Source: Nocardioides sp. zg-1228 (GTDB lineage: Bacteria; Actinomycetota; Actinomycetes; Propionibacteriales; Nocardioidaceae). From it: a stretch of 64,000 nt of DNA. The notes below the pieces were generated by a model. It was not told where the DNA came from. It was given only the letters and a program-made list of their open reading frames with translations, and did no database searches. This document shows, piece by piece, positions 18,564-27,014 of the stretch (its first letter is position 1; every line of letters begins with the position of its first letter). The stretch lies in NCBI RefSeq assembly GCF_017086465.1, contig NZ_CP070961.1:3968001-4032000 (forward strand), read 5' to 3'. The translations under genes and the position numbers were made by a program.

Positions 18564-19561
18564 CGCTGCACTCCCTCGCCGGGGAGCCGGTCGGGCAGGC
18601 CGAGGGAGGCGAAGCGGTCGGCGTCGAAGATGGTCACCTCGGTCACCGCCCCGCCGGAGATGCGGAGCACGTCGAGGGTCAGCGGGAGATGGGCCGCCTC
18701 CTGCTCGTTCCACAGGTAGTGGGCGACGGCCGGCTGCCGGTTGACCGCGGTCGGCAGCGCGCGGAAGCCGCTCATCTGCGGGTAGCCCTGGGCGACCCAG
18801 TCCGCCACGACCGCCTCGCGACCCACCAGCAGCCCCTGCGAGGGCGGCATCGCGAACCGGACGTCGTCGCGCAGCATCGTGGCGAGCGCGTCGATGTCGG
18901 TGGCGATGCTGGCCTCGGTGAAGCGTCGGACCAGGTCGCGCGTCGCGGTGTCGTCGTCCTCGCCGGTCCAGTCCTGGCGCTCGGCCGGCAGGTGCTGCCG
19001 CATGCCCGCGCGGGCACGCTGGAGGGCGCTGTTGACGGAGTTGACCGAGTCGCCGAGCAGCTCGGCGACCTCCTTGGCGGGCCAGCCGAGCACGTCACGG
19101 AGGATCAGCACGGCCCGCGGACGCGGAGCCAGGTGCTGCACCGCGACGAGGTAGGCGAGCTCGATGGTCTCCCGGGCGACGGCCAGCGCCTCGGGCTCGT
19201 CGGCGCCGTCGGCGCTCAGCTCGTCGAGCAGCCGGTCGGGGTAGGGCTGCAGCCACGGCACCTCGCCCCCGGAGGCCGGCTCGGGGCGGCGCCGGGCGAG
19301 CAGGTCGAGGCACACGTTGGTGGCGATCCGGTAGAGCCAGGCCCGCACCGGGGAGCGCCCCTCGTAGGTCGCCCGGGCGCGCCAGGCCCGGAGGTAGGCC
19401 TCCTGCACGGCGTCCTCGGCGTCCTGGAACGACCCGAGCATCCGGTAGCAGTGCACGTGGAGCTCGCGGCGGTGCCGCTCGGCGAGCGCCGCGAACTCCG
19501 TCTGGTCCATGGCCTGCCACGCGTCCATGTCGACCTCCTGGGTGATCGTCTCGAGCGTCAT
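18560..19561 (-). CDS. ECF sigma factor, SigG type with SnoaL-like C-terminus
   Basis: This 333-residue protein has region 2 (HCYRMLGSFQDAEDAVQEAYLRAWRARATYEG, residues 38-70, then VRAWLYRIATNVCLDLL), the SigG-type linker VPWLQPYPDRLLDEL and region 4 (LAPRPRAVLILRDVLGWPAKEVAELLGDSVNSVNSALQRAR). An NTF2-like domain occupies about residues 215-330. It probably directs a stress regulon; in mycobacteria SigG responds to DNA damage and interacts with a partner protein, which is not seen here. AAAGGTTGG precedes the ATG. It is translationally coupled to the DUF6069 protein. Confidence 0.92.
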   Translation of the reverse strand: MTLETITQEVDMDAWQAMDQTEFAALAERHRRELHVHCYRMLGSFQDAEDAVQEAYLRAWRARATYEGRSPVRAWLYRIATNVCLDLLARRRPEPASGGEVPWLQPYPDRLLDELSADGADEPEALAVARETIELAYLVAVQHLAPRPRAVLILRDVLGWPAKEVAELLGDSVNSVNSALQRARAGMRQHLPAERQDWTGEDDDTATRDLVRRFTEASIATDIDALATMLRDDVRFAMPPSQGLLVGREAVVADWVAQGYPQMSGFRALPTAVNRQPAVAHYLWNEQEAAHLPLTLDVLRISGGAVTEVTIFDADRFASLGLPDRLPGEGVQR

Positions 19562-19763
19562 CGTCCAACCTTTCGTCCATCGTTGCCTGACACCCGTGTG
19601 ACCGCTGCCGGACCCGGAACTCATCACCCGGCACACGACGGCCGCTCCGGGCGCGCCGTCCCACGATGCGGGAGGGGGGAGGACACCCCCCTCGGGGTGC
19701 ACCCTTTCGGGGGCGACCTGCCTTACGTTTCGGACTTCCACCCCCCGTGAGATCAGAGGCTGC

Positions 19764-22700
19764 ATGTCCCGTCCGCTCCGCTACCTGTCCCTGCTCGTCT
19801 CCGTCGCCCTCGCCCTCGTCGGGCTCCAGGCCCTGGCCCTGTCCGGCACCGCCGCCCCACCGCCCGACGACGGCTACTGGACCGCCAGCCAGCAGCGTCC
19901 CGGCGGTGACCGCGGCGACGCCGAACGCCGCGTCGAGCCCACCCGCTACGCCGCCTTCACCCTCGACCGCGACGCCATCAGCGCCGCGCTCGACCGGGCC
20001 CCCGCCGAGGACGCCGCCCGCTCCGACAGCACCGGCACCGTGGTGAGCGTTCCGGCTCCCAACGGCGAGCTGGTCGACTTCCGCGTGCACGAGGTCGCCG
20101 TCATGGAGGCCGAGCTCGCCGCCCGTCACCCCGAGATCGCGACCTACGCCGGCCGCGCCGTCGGCGACCCGACCGCGACCATCCGCCTCGACCTCACGCC
20201 GATGGGCTTCCACGCCTCGGTGCGCGGCTCCGGTGAGCGTGCCGCCTGGTACGTCGACCCCGCCTGGAACGGCGACGACAGCCTCTACCTCTCCTACCGC
20301 CACGGCGACCTTCCCGCGAGCGAGCGGGGACTCGTCGAGCCCGAGCTCGACGACGACCTCGTCAAGAGTCTCGGCGACAAGTCCGCGGGCGAGGCCCCCG
20401 GCACCGAGGTCTCGCTGCGGACCTTCCGCCTCGCGCTGGTGACCGACCCGTCCTACGCGACCTACTTCGGCACCGCCAACGTGCTGGCCGAGAAGGTCAC
20501 CCTGATGAACCGGGTCAACCAGATCTACAACGACGACCTCGCCGTGCGGATGCTGCTGATCAACGACACCGACAAGCTCAACCTCGACACCGCCGCCAAG
20601 GCGACCGAGGCCAACGGCCCGTGTGGCTCGGCACCGTGCTTCCCGCCCGCCACGCTCGCCGGCGGCTGCACCGGCGGTCTGCTCAACCGCAACCGCATCG
20701 TGCTCGGCCAGCTCGTCGGCGCGTCGGCCTACGACGTGGGCCACATCGCGCTCGGCGTCAACGGGGGCGGCGTCGCCGGCCTGGGCGTCATCGGCGGCGA
20801 CGGCAAGGCCCGCGGCTGCACCGGCCTCCCCGCCCCCGAGGGCGACTACTTCGCGGTCGACTACGTCGCCCACGAGATCGGCCACCAGTTCGGCGGTCCG
20901 CACACCTTCAACGGCACCGAGCTCAACTGCTCCGGCAACCGCGGCGGATCGCCGTACGAGCCGGGCTCGGGCAGCTCGGTCATGGCCTACGCCGGCATCT
21001 GCCAGCAGGACAACCTCCAGCCGCACAGCGACCCGTACTTCTCGCAGCGCAGCATCACGGACATGACGACCACCATGACCGCCAACCGCGCGCCGATCAA
21101 CGAGGTCCAGACGGTGTCCCTGCGCGGCTTCAGCGACGCCGAGTCGTTCACGCTGAGCTTCAACGCCCAGCAGACCCCGCCGATCGTGCGCGGCACCAAC
21201 TACACCCTCGACGGGATCGACGCCGCCATCGAGGCCGTGACCGGCGTCGGGAGCGTGGAGGTGCGAGGTTTCGGTGACTTGCGGGTGGTTGCGCCCGCGC
21301 CCGGCAACGTCCCGACGCTCGACGACACCGGCTTCGAGGTGCGCTTCACCGGTGCCCCGTACGCCGGCACCGACGTCGCCGCGCTCGGCTTCGCGCCGGC
21401 CTCCGGTGACGTCACGGGCTTCGTCGGCGAGACCGCCCAGGGCGGCCCGCAGCGCAACGGCGGCTTCACCGTCACGCCGTCGGGCAACCACGCTCCGGAG
21501 GTGCAGGCCCCGGTGACGAAGACGATCCCGATCCGGACGCCGTTCGCGCTGACCGGCGAGGCCAGCGACCCCGACGGCGACCCGCTGGTCCACATCTGGG
21601 AGCAGAACGACCGCGGCGGCGCCGCCGGCACCGCGCTGGGCAACCAGACCAAGGTCGACGGCCCGCTGTTCCGGATCTTCGGGGTGCACGCCCCGGTGAC
21701 CCCGGCCGGCGCGCTGCAGATCAACTCCCCCGGCGAGAACCTCGCCACGTCCAGCCCCACGCGGGTGTTCCCGGACATGGCGCAGATCCTGGCCAACAAC
21801 ACCAACGCGATCGACGGCACCTGCCCGGCCATGCCGACCAAGCCGCCGGTGGGCAGCCCGACCCCCGTCCCGCTCCCGACGGTCCCCGTCACCGAGTGCT
21901 TCGCGGAGTGGCTGCCGACCGCCGACTACGTGGGTTCCGCCGCGCAGCCCGGCGTCGGGTGGGACGGCAACGCCGAGCCGTCGCTCAACTTCCGCTTCAC
22001 CGCCCGTGACCTCGCCCCCGAGGGCGGCGGCTACGCCTACAGCGACGTCAAGCTGCTCATCGACAAGACCACCGGCCCGTTCCGCGTGACGTCGAAGAGC
22101 GCCGCCAGCGCCGCCGCGGTGGGTGGTCGCACGGAGACCGTCTACTGGACCGCCAACACCGCGGCCCTGTCGCCCAACGTGAGGATCAGCCTCTCGCTCG
22201 ACGGTGGCAAGACGTTCCCGACGGTGCTCGCCGAGAGCACGCCCAACGACGGCAACGCCCAGGTGACGTGGCCCGACGTGCCCAGCACCACGGCGCGGAT
22301 CAAGGTCGAGGCGGTGGAGAACTACTTCTTCGACGTCAACGACGCGGACATCACGATCCTGTCCGACAACGTGCCGAGTGATGGTGGCACCACCACCCCG
22401 ACGCCGACCCCGACCCCGACGCCGACCCCCACCCCCACCACGCCGAGTGCCGACAAGGTCGCGGCGCGGGTCTCGACCAAGATGGTCAAGCCGGTGGAGC
22501 TGGGCAGCCGGGTGAAGCTGCGGGTGGCCGTGGCCGCCCACGACGTCACGCCGTCGGGCAAGGTGACGGTGACGGTGAAGGGCGCGGGCCGGTCGAAGGC
22601 CTGGACGAAGACGCTCGACGCCGGCGGCCGCGCCATCGTGAAGCTGCCCCGCTTCGCGCGCACCGGCAAGGTCAGGCTCGTCGTGCGCTACCGCGGCGAC

Positions 22701-22766
22701 GACCAGGTCCGGGCCGGCACGAAGACGATCCGGTTCTCGGTGGTCGACCGGGGTCGCGCCAGCTGA
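19764..22766 (+). CDS. Secreted reprolysin-like (M12B) metalloprotease with Ig-like repeats
   Basis: This 1000-residue protein has a Sec signal (about 1-31), a propeptide-like region (60-215) and a metzincin domain with HEIGHQFGGPH (370-380) and a Met-turn SSVMAYAG. After about residue 510 come beta-sandwich domains (NHAPEVQAPVTKTIPIRTPFALTGEASDP...), a TPTP linker around 875-895 and a C-terminal MSCRAMM-like Ig domain ending GRAS. Cys pairs near 287-302 and 351 suggest disulfides. Such enzymes are common extracellular proteases in Nocardioides and Gemmatimonadetes. AGAGG lies just upstream of the ATG. A terminator hairpin follows the stop by 14 bp. Confidence 0.9.
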   Translation: MSRPLRYLSLLVSVALALVGLQALALSGTAAPPPDDGYWTASQQRPGGDRGDAERRVEPTRYAAFTLDRDAISAALDRAPAEDAARSDSTGTVVSVPAPNGELVDFRVHEVAVMEAELAARHPEIATYAGRAVGDPTATIRLDLTPMGFHASVRGSGERAAWYVDPAWNGDDSLYLSYRHGDLPASERGLVEPELDDDLVKSLGDKSAGEAPGTEVSLRTFRLALVTDPSYATYFGTANVLAEKVTLMNRVNQIYNDDLAVRMLLINDTDKLNLDTAAKATEANGPCGSAPCFPPATLAGGCTGGLLNRNRIVLGQLVGASAYDVGHIALGVNGGGVAGLGVIGGDGKARGCTGLPAPEGDYFAVDYVAHEIGHQFGGPHTFNGTELNCSGNRGGSPYEPGSGSSVMAYAGICQQDNLQPHSDPYFSQRSITDMTTTMTANRAPINEVQTVSLRGFSDAESFTLSFNAQQTPPIVRGTNYTLDGIDAAIEAVTGVGSVEVRGFGDLRVVAPAPGNVPTLDDTGFEVRFTGAPYAGTDVAALGFAPASGDVTGFVGETAQGGPQRNGGFTVTPSGNHAPEVQAPVTKTIPIRTPFALTGEASDPDGDPLVHIWEQNDRGGAAGTALGNQTKVDGPLFRIFGVHAPVTPAGALQINSPGENLATSSPTRVFPDMAQILANNTNAIDGTCPAMPTKPPVGSPTPVPLPTVPVTECFAEWLPTADYVGSAAQPGVGWDGNAEPSLNFRFTARDLAPEGGGYAYSDVKLLIDKTTGPFRVTSKSAASAAAVGGRTETVYWTANTAALSPNVRISLSLDGGKTFPTVLAESTPNDGNAQVTWPDVPSTTARIKVEAVENYFFDVNDADITILSDNVPSDGGTTTPTPTPTPTPTPTPTTPSADKVAARVSTKMVKPVELGSRVKLRVAVAAHDVTPSGKVTVTVKGAGRSKAWTKTLDAGGRAIVKLPRFARTGKVRLVVRYRGDDQVRAGTKTIRFSVVDRGRAS

Positions 22767-22780
22767 CGCGATCGTGAGTG

Positions 22781-22818
22781 ACGAGGGGCCGTCGGTGGCG
22801 ACACCGGCGGCCCCTCGT
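22781..22818. terminator. Hairpin terminator after the reprolysin gene
   Basis: A 17-bp stem with one mismatch (22781-22797 with 22802-22818), loop of 4 nt, lies 14 bp after the stop. The region from here to 22948 holds no gene I can support. Confidence 0.8.
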
Positions 22819-22948
22819 GCGTCCGGGCTCCGGACGGGGCGCCGTCACGGCACCGGTCACGGCACTGCTCGGGCGAGTCAGCCGGCGGCTGGTGGTCGAC
22901 GAGCAGCGTGGCCACCGGGCCCTCGATGCCGAGGGCGTCGTCGAAGGT

Positions 22949-23980
22949 TCACGTCCGGGTCGGCAACGCCGGCAGGAAGGCCGAGGCGCCCGGCTCAGGG
23001 GGGAGCCGGAGGTCGAAGTCGTCCCCGCGCGCCCGGCGCGAACGACGCGGCAGGTCGGCGGCATCACCGAGGACGAGCGGCGGCGGCTGGGGCAGGTCCG
23101 CGGCGCGCAGGTCGGCGAGCTCGACGACCTCGACCGCCCCACCGAGGTCGCCGAGGGAGTCGAGGACGGCCCCGGCGTGCCGCTCGGGCACGACGACGAC
23201 CGAGGGGCGCACGGCGGCCATGACGCCCGGCAGGCGAGCGGGGTCCTCGACCACGCAGAGGGCGAACCCGAGGTCGAGCTGCGTGCGCCGCACCACCTGG
23301 AGCAGCGCGTCGGCGGCGTCGGCGACGACGAGGGCACTCGACCGGGCCTCCACCAGGCCGTCGCGCAGCCCGGCCACCGGGACGCGGCCCAGGGGCGCCC
23401 GCTCCGAGATCATCCGGGGGTCGGCGTCGTCCGGGTCGACGATGTCGTCCGAGCGCTCCACCAGCGTGGGGTCCATCACCAGGCGCTCCGCGCCGAGCTC
23501 GAGCAGGCGGTCCCACCCGCGGCCACCGTCGACGGCGAACAGCTCCGCCCGCGGGAGGGTGACCCCGTCGAGGCGCGACAGGTCGTCGGAGTCCTCGGCC
23601 ACCACGAGGCGTACGTCGGCGTCGCCGAGCTCGCGGGCGAGGTCGCCCGCGGGGGCACCGGGGGCGACGTGCACCACCACGGCGCCGACGACCCGCAGCG
23701 CGAGGTCGAGCTCGGGGTGGGCGTGGTCCGCCGGCAGCAGCGACACGACGACCTGGTCCACCCGCAGCCCGCTGCGGACCAGGCCCGCGGCGGCGCGCTC
23801 GACCGTCTCGGCCACCTCAGCCCAGGTGCGCGTCGCGCCGGCCCCGGACGTCAGGACGAAGGCGACGTCGTGGGGACGCTCCGTGGCCAGGTGCGCCAGC
23901 GAGCGCCACGGGGACCACCGGGCAGGCGCGGTCGCGCGACCCGGCAGCGCCGGGGCGCGTGCGACCGGGATCTGGCCCAT
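22949..23980 (-). CDS. Truncated AMP-binding (acyl-CoA synthetase-like) protein
   Basis: The start at 23980 is set by GGGGAG 7 nt upstream and gives 343 residues. Residues 20-150 look like the N-terminal lobe of ANL enzymes: HLATERPHDVAFVL, TWAEVAETVERAAAGLVRSGLRVDQVVVSLLPADH, DLALRVVGAVVVHVAPGAP. The ATP-binding P-loop (SGTTGxPK type), the GYG/DTG motifs and the C-terminal lid are missing. The second half is a degenerate Rossmann-like repeat. It cannot be a normal adenylating enzyme; a decayed paralogue or a non-catalytic partner of a full-length ligase are both possible. No frameshift is visible. Confidence 0.75.
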   Translation of the reverse strand: MGQIPVARAPALPGRATAPARWSPWRSLAHLATERPHDVAFVLTSGAGATRTWAEVAETVERAAAGLVRSGLRVDQVVVSLLPADHAHPELDLALRVVGAVVVHVAPGAPAGDLARELGDADVRLVVAEDSDDLSRLDGVTLPRAELFAVDGGRGWDRLLELGAERLVMDPTLVERSDDIVDPDDADPRMISERAPLGRVPVAGLRDGLVEARSSALVVADAADALLQVVRRTQLDLGFALCVVEDPARLPGVMAAVRPSVVVVPERHAGAVLDSLGDLGGAVEVVELADLRAADLPQPPPLVLGDAADLPRRSRRARGDDFDLRLPPEPGASAFLPALPTRT

Positions 23981-24150
23981 CGAGTTCTCCCCACGAGGAT
24001 CAGCTGACGAGACGTCCACCCTTGCGGCCACCCCGCAGCAGGGTGTCCGTTTTACCCTCGCGTGGGTTGCCGGTGGGCAAGCCGTTGGTCGCTGGTCTGG
24101 TCAGCTGGTCAGGTCATGCCAGGTGCGGTGCACGCCTGCTGCCCCCGTCG

Positions 24151-24210
24151 GATCAGGCGGGATCAGGCGGGATCAGGCGGGCTCAGGCGGGCTCAGGCGG
24201 GCTCGGGCGC
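24151..24210. repeat. Six-copy 10-bp tandem repeat over a stop codon
   Basis: Three copies of gatcaggcgg, two of gctcaggcgg and one degenerate gctcgggcgc lie head to tail. On the minus strand the membrane-protein gene ends inside the array: its TGA is in the fifth copy. Slippage here could move the C-terminus. Confidence 0.9.
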
Positions 24211-25248
24211 CTGGCGAGCGACGCCGTACGCGTGGAGAGCGAGGCCGGCGATCACCCAGGCGGCGAGGGTGAGAGCGGCGGTCAGTCCGCCCGCGCCGCC
24301 GAAGTAGGCGGCGGAGCGCACGAGGGTGCCGGCGGCGCCGGGCGGGAGGACCTGGCCGATGGTGCCCAGGCCCGCGGGCAGCCAGGCCCCGGTGGTGGCG
24401 ATGCCGGCGAGCGGGTTGCCGAGGAACATCATGGTCATCGCGCCGATCGTGAAGCCCTTGCCGCCGAAGGCCTGCTGGAGCCCGCTGAGCAGGAACGCCA
24501 GTGCTGCGATGCCCAGTGCCATGGCGCCGGCGACGGGCCAGAACGCGGTCTCGATGCTGCCGAACCAGAAGCGCAGGACCCCCGAGACGATCAGGCCGCC
24601 CGCGACGGAGAAGCCGAGGACGCCGGCGAGCCGCCACGTCGGGCGGCGGGGGAAGAGCGTGCGGAAGGCGACCGCCGGGACGATGCCGCCGAAGACCAGC
24701 GGGAACGCGAGCCCGCCGATGCCGATGCCCGTGGGGTCCGACTCGGGCAGCGCGACGACGTCGCTGGTGCTGACCTCGGCGCCGAGGGCCTGGCCGAGGC
24801 TCTGGGCCGTGGCGGTGACGGCGGAGGAGATCGCGGCCGAGCCGGCGCTCGCGACGACGGCGTGGACCTCGCCGCTGCCGACGACGAAGCCGCCGGCCAC
24901 CTCCCGGTCCCGCACGGCGTCGGCCAGTGCGCGGGCGGAGTCGAAGCGCTCGAGGCGGTAGGCCTCGGGCGCCGTCGCGGCGAGGTCGTGCTCGACCTGC
25001 GTGGTCATCGCCGCGGATCCCACCACGCCGACCGGCAGGTCGTGCGCGCCGCTCTTGAGCGAGGGGAGGATGAAGAGCGCGAGGAGGAGCACCAGGAGCG
25101 CCCCCAGCCCGGCCGTCATCCCGATGGCGGCCACCAGCGGCGGAGGCGTCCGGCGTGCCGGCGTGCTCGGCCGTGAGCCGTCGTCGTCCACGCCCTCCCC
25201 GGTAACGGTGGGTGCGGTGGGGATGGAGACGGGCGTGGGGGTGGTCAC
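24193..25248 (-). CDS. YhgE/Pip-like or ABC-2-type membrane protein
   Basis: This 351-residue protein has a Thr/Pro-rich cytoplasmic tail (1-38), one span at about 39-65, a roughly 110-residue external domain (SLKSGAHDLPVGVVGSAAMTTQ...), then five further spans (about 180-345). This one-plus-five layout with a large loop after span 1 is typical of YhgE/Pip and ABC-2 permeases. No ATPase is adjacent. It is divergent from a TetR gene across a repeat-containing spacer, so it is the likely target of that repressor. The C-terminus ends inside a tandem repeat. Confidence 0.75.
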   Translation of the reverse strand: MTTPTPVSIPTAPTVTGEGVDDDGSRPSTPARRTPPPLVAAIGMTAGLGALLVLLLALFILPSLKSGAHDLPVGVVGSAAMTTQVEHDLAATAPEAYRLERFDSARALADAVRDREVAGGFVVGSGEVHAVVASAGSAAISSAVTATAQSLGQALGAEVSTSDVVALPESDPTGIGIGGLAFPLVFGGIVPAVAFRTLFPRRPTWRLAGVLGFSVAGGLIVSGVLRFWFGSIETAFWPVAGAMALGIAALAFLLSGLQQAFGGKGFTIGAMTMMFLGNPLAGIATTGAWLPAGLGTIGQVLPPGAAGTLVRSAAYFGGAGGLTAALTLAAWVIAGLALHAYGVARQAPEPA

Positions 25249-25282
25249 GGGGGTCCTCGCGGAGAAGCCGGCCGGAGGCTTT

Positions 25283-25318
25283 TCCTCCGCTTATGTGGAG
25301 AACAATCCTCCGCTTATG
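25283..25318. promoter_or_regulatory. Paired direct repeats in the divergent TetR promoter region
   Basis: The 13-mer tcctccgcttatg occurs at 25283-25295 and again at 25306-25318, a 23-bp period (about two helical turns). The spacer is AT-rich compared with its surroundings and lies between the membrane-protein ATG and the TetR ATG. Both copies are candidates for TetR operator half-sites or duplicated -10 regions. Confidence 0.6.
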
Positions 25319-25363
25319 CTGGTCGAGTCAAATCACCGACCCGCCCGGCACCAGGAGACCCCC

Positions 25364-25984
25364 ATGCGATCGGACGCAGCCGAGCGGCGCGCCCGGATCA
25401 TCCGAGCGGCCCGGCACCTCTTCGCGGCCGAGGGCGGCGAGGTCGCCCTGGAGGCCGTCGCCGACGCCGCCGGGGTCGGGATCGCCACGCTCTACCGCAA
25501 CTTCGCGTCCAGGTCGGCGCTGGCCGACGAGGTGGTCCTCGCGATCCTGCTCGACATGCGCGCGGCCGCGGCCGAGGCCCTGGCCGACCTCGAGACCGAC
25601 CCGGCGCAGGCGTGGACGCGCTATGTCGGCAGGCTCGCCGACCTCGACCTCGGCGCGGTCTCCGCCGCCCTCACCGAGCACGTGACCCGCGACCTCGCCG
25701 CCCCCGTACGAGAGGCCCAGGAGCAGACGCTCGCCGGGGTCGAGGGGGTGCTCGCGGCGGGCCGGCGGGCCGGGCTGGTCCGCGACGACGTGGCAGCGCT
25801 GGAGCTGGTGCTCGCCCTGGGGCTCGTCACCCGACCGCTGCCGGAGGCCATCCGGGATGCGGCACCCGACCTGGTCCCCCGACTGCTCGCCACCCTGCTC
25901 GCCGGGATGACACCCGGGCCGCGGCCTGCGTGGCTGGAGTCGTGGAGCCCCGAGCCGACCGGGGCGGTGCCACCGGGCACGTGA
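25364..25984 (+). CDS. TetR-family transcriptional repressor
   Basis: This 206-residue protein has the TetR helix-turn-helix at residues 10-55 (ARIIRAARHLFAAEGGEVALEAVADAAGVGIATLYRNFASRSALADEV). The C-terminal ligand/dimer domain (TetR_C-like, about 80-190) is Ala/Leu-rich. CAGGAGA lies 7 nt before the ATG. The divergent membrane-protein gene and the repeats between them suggest local autoregulation and control of export; the ligand is unknown. Confidence 0.92.
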   Translation: MRSDAAERRARIIRAARHLFAAEGGEVALEAVADAAGVGIATLYRNFASRSALADEVVLAILLDMRAAAAEALADLETDPAQAWTRYVGRLADLDLGAVSAALTEHVTRDLAAPVREAQEQTLAGVEGVLAAGRRAGLVRDDVAALELVLALGLVTRPLPEAIRDAAPDLVPRLLATLLAGMTPGPRPAWLESWSPEPTGAVPPGT

Positions 25985-26117
25985 CGCGGGCGCCCGGTGC
26001 GCGCCGCGGGGTCGTACGTCGAGGCGGACGGCGACCGCAGGAGGGCTGGCCCCACGACTCTGGGCGGCGCGGCGGCACCGGCGTATCGTGCGGGAGAGGG
26101 ACGAGGAGGAGGGGCCC

Positions 26118-26948
26118 ATGTGTCGCTGGCTCGCCTACTCCGGCTCGCCGTTGCTGCTGGAGGACCTCCTCTTCAGGCCCACCAACTCCCTCGTGGTGCA
26201 GAGCAAGCGATCCGAGATGGGTGCCGAGGCCGTCAACGGCGACGGGTTCGGCGTCGGCTGGTTTGGCGCGACGGGCACGCCCGGTCGCTACCGCAGCACC
26301 GAGCCGGCCTGGAACGACCTCAACCTGCGCGAGGTCGCCGCGGAGGTCCGGTCGCACCGGTTCTTCGCTCATGTCCGCGCGACCTCGGGCACCCCGGTGC
26401 AGCAGACGAACTGCCATCCCTTCCGCCACGACCGCTGGTTATGGATGCACAACGGCGCCATCGCCTCCTTCTCGCGGGTCAAGCGCGACCTGACACTGGC
26501 GGTGGCTCCCGACCTCTTCCCGCTGATCGCCGGGTCGAGCGACAGCGAGATCTTCTTCTACCTCGCGCTGACCTTCGGCCTCGAGGACGATCCGCCCGCC
26601 GCGGTCTCCCGGGCCGTCGCGCTGATCGAGCAGACGGGGCGTCGCCACGGCGTCGAGCACCCGCTCCAGATGACGGTGGCCACCACCGACGGCGAGACCA
26701 CGTGGGCGTTCCGCTACGCCAGCGACGGGCACGCCCGGTCGCTGTTCCACAGCACCGACGTCGACACGATCAAGAGGCAGCACCCCGACCACCCCGTGCT
26801 CCACGACCTCTCCGCCGGCTCCCGGATCGTGGCCTCCGAGCCGCTCGGCACGCTGGTCGGGATGTGGCAGGAGGTCCCGGAGTCCACGCTCCTGGTGGTG
26901 CGCGACGGCGTGGAGGAGGTGCGTCCGTTCCGCCCGGTGGGACCCTGA
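26118..26948 (+). CDS. Class II glutamine amidotransferase (YafJ-like)
   Basis: This 276-residue protein starts MCRWLAYSG, giving the N-terminal nucleophile Cys2 after Met removal. Other family residues are visible: NGDGFGVGWF, FFAHVRATSGTPVQQTNCHPF and WLWMHNGAI, then SDSEIFFYL. This is the free-standing Ntn-hydrolase glutaminase domain (COG0121, also EgtC-like). No ergothioneine-pathway gene is nearby, so YafJ-like is the safer name. Strong GAGGAGGAGGGG precedes the ATG. The partner synthase, if any, is not in the window. Confidence 0.9.
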   Translation: MCRWLAYSGSPLLLEDLLFRPTNSLVVQSKRSEMGAEAVNGDGFGVGWFGATGTPGRYRSTEPAWNDLNLREVAAEVRSHRFFAHVRATSGTPVQQTNCHPFRHDRWLWMHNGAIASFSRVKRDLTLAVAPDLFPLIAGSSDSEIFFYLALTFGLEDDPPAAVSRAVALIEQTGRRHGVEHPLQMTVATTDGETTWAFRYASDGHARSLFHSTDVDTIKRQHPDHPVLHDLSAGSRIVASEPLGTLVGMWQEVPESTLLVVRDGVEEVRPFRPVGP

Positions 26949-27014
26949 GCGCCCGACCGGCTCCCGACCCCACCAATCCCTCAGGTCTCGCGCCGTCGTG
27001 CCGATCGGGACGAC

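Noticed and set aside
19681..19705. Terminator hairpin upstream of the reprolysin gene
   Set aside because: Inverted caccccc/ggggtg lies before both divergent starts, where no transcript should end. More likely a promoter feature or chance.
19562..19763. ECF41-type promoter before the SigG-like gene
   Set aside because: GTCACA and TGTCAG are present but no CGTC at 16 nt, so spacing does not fit.
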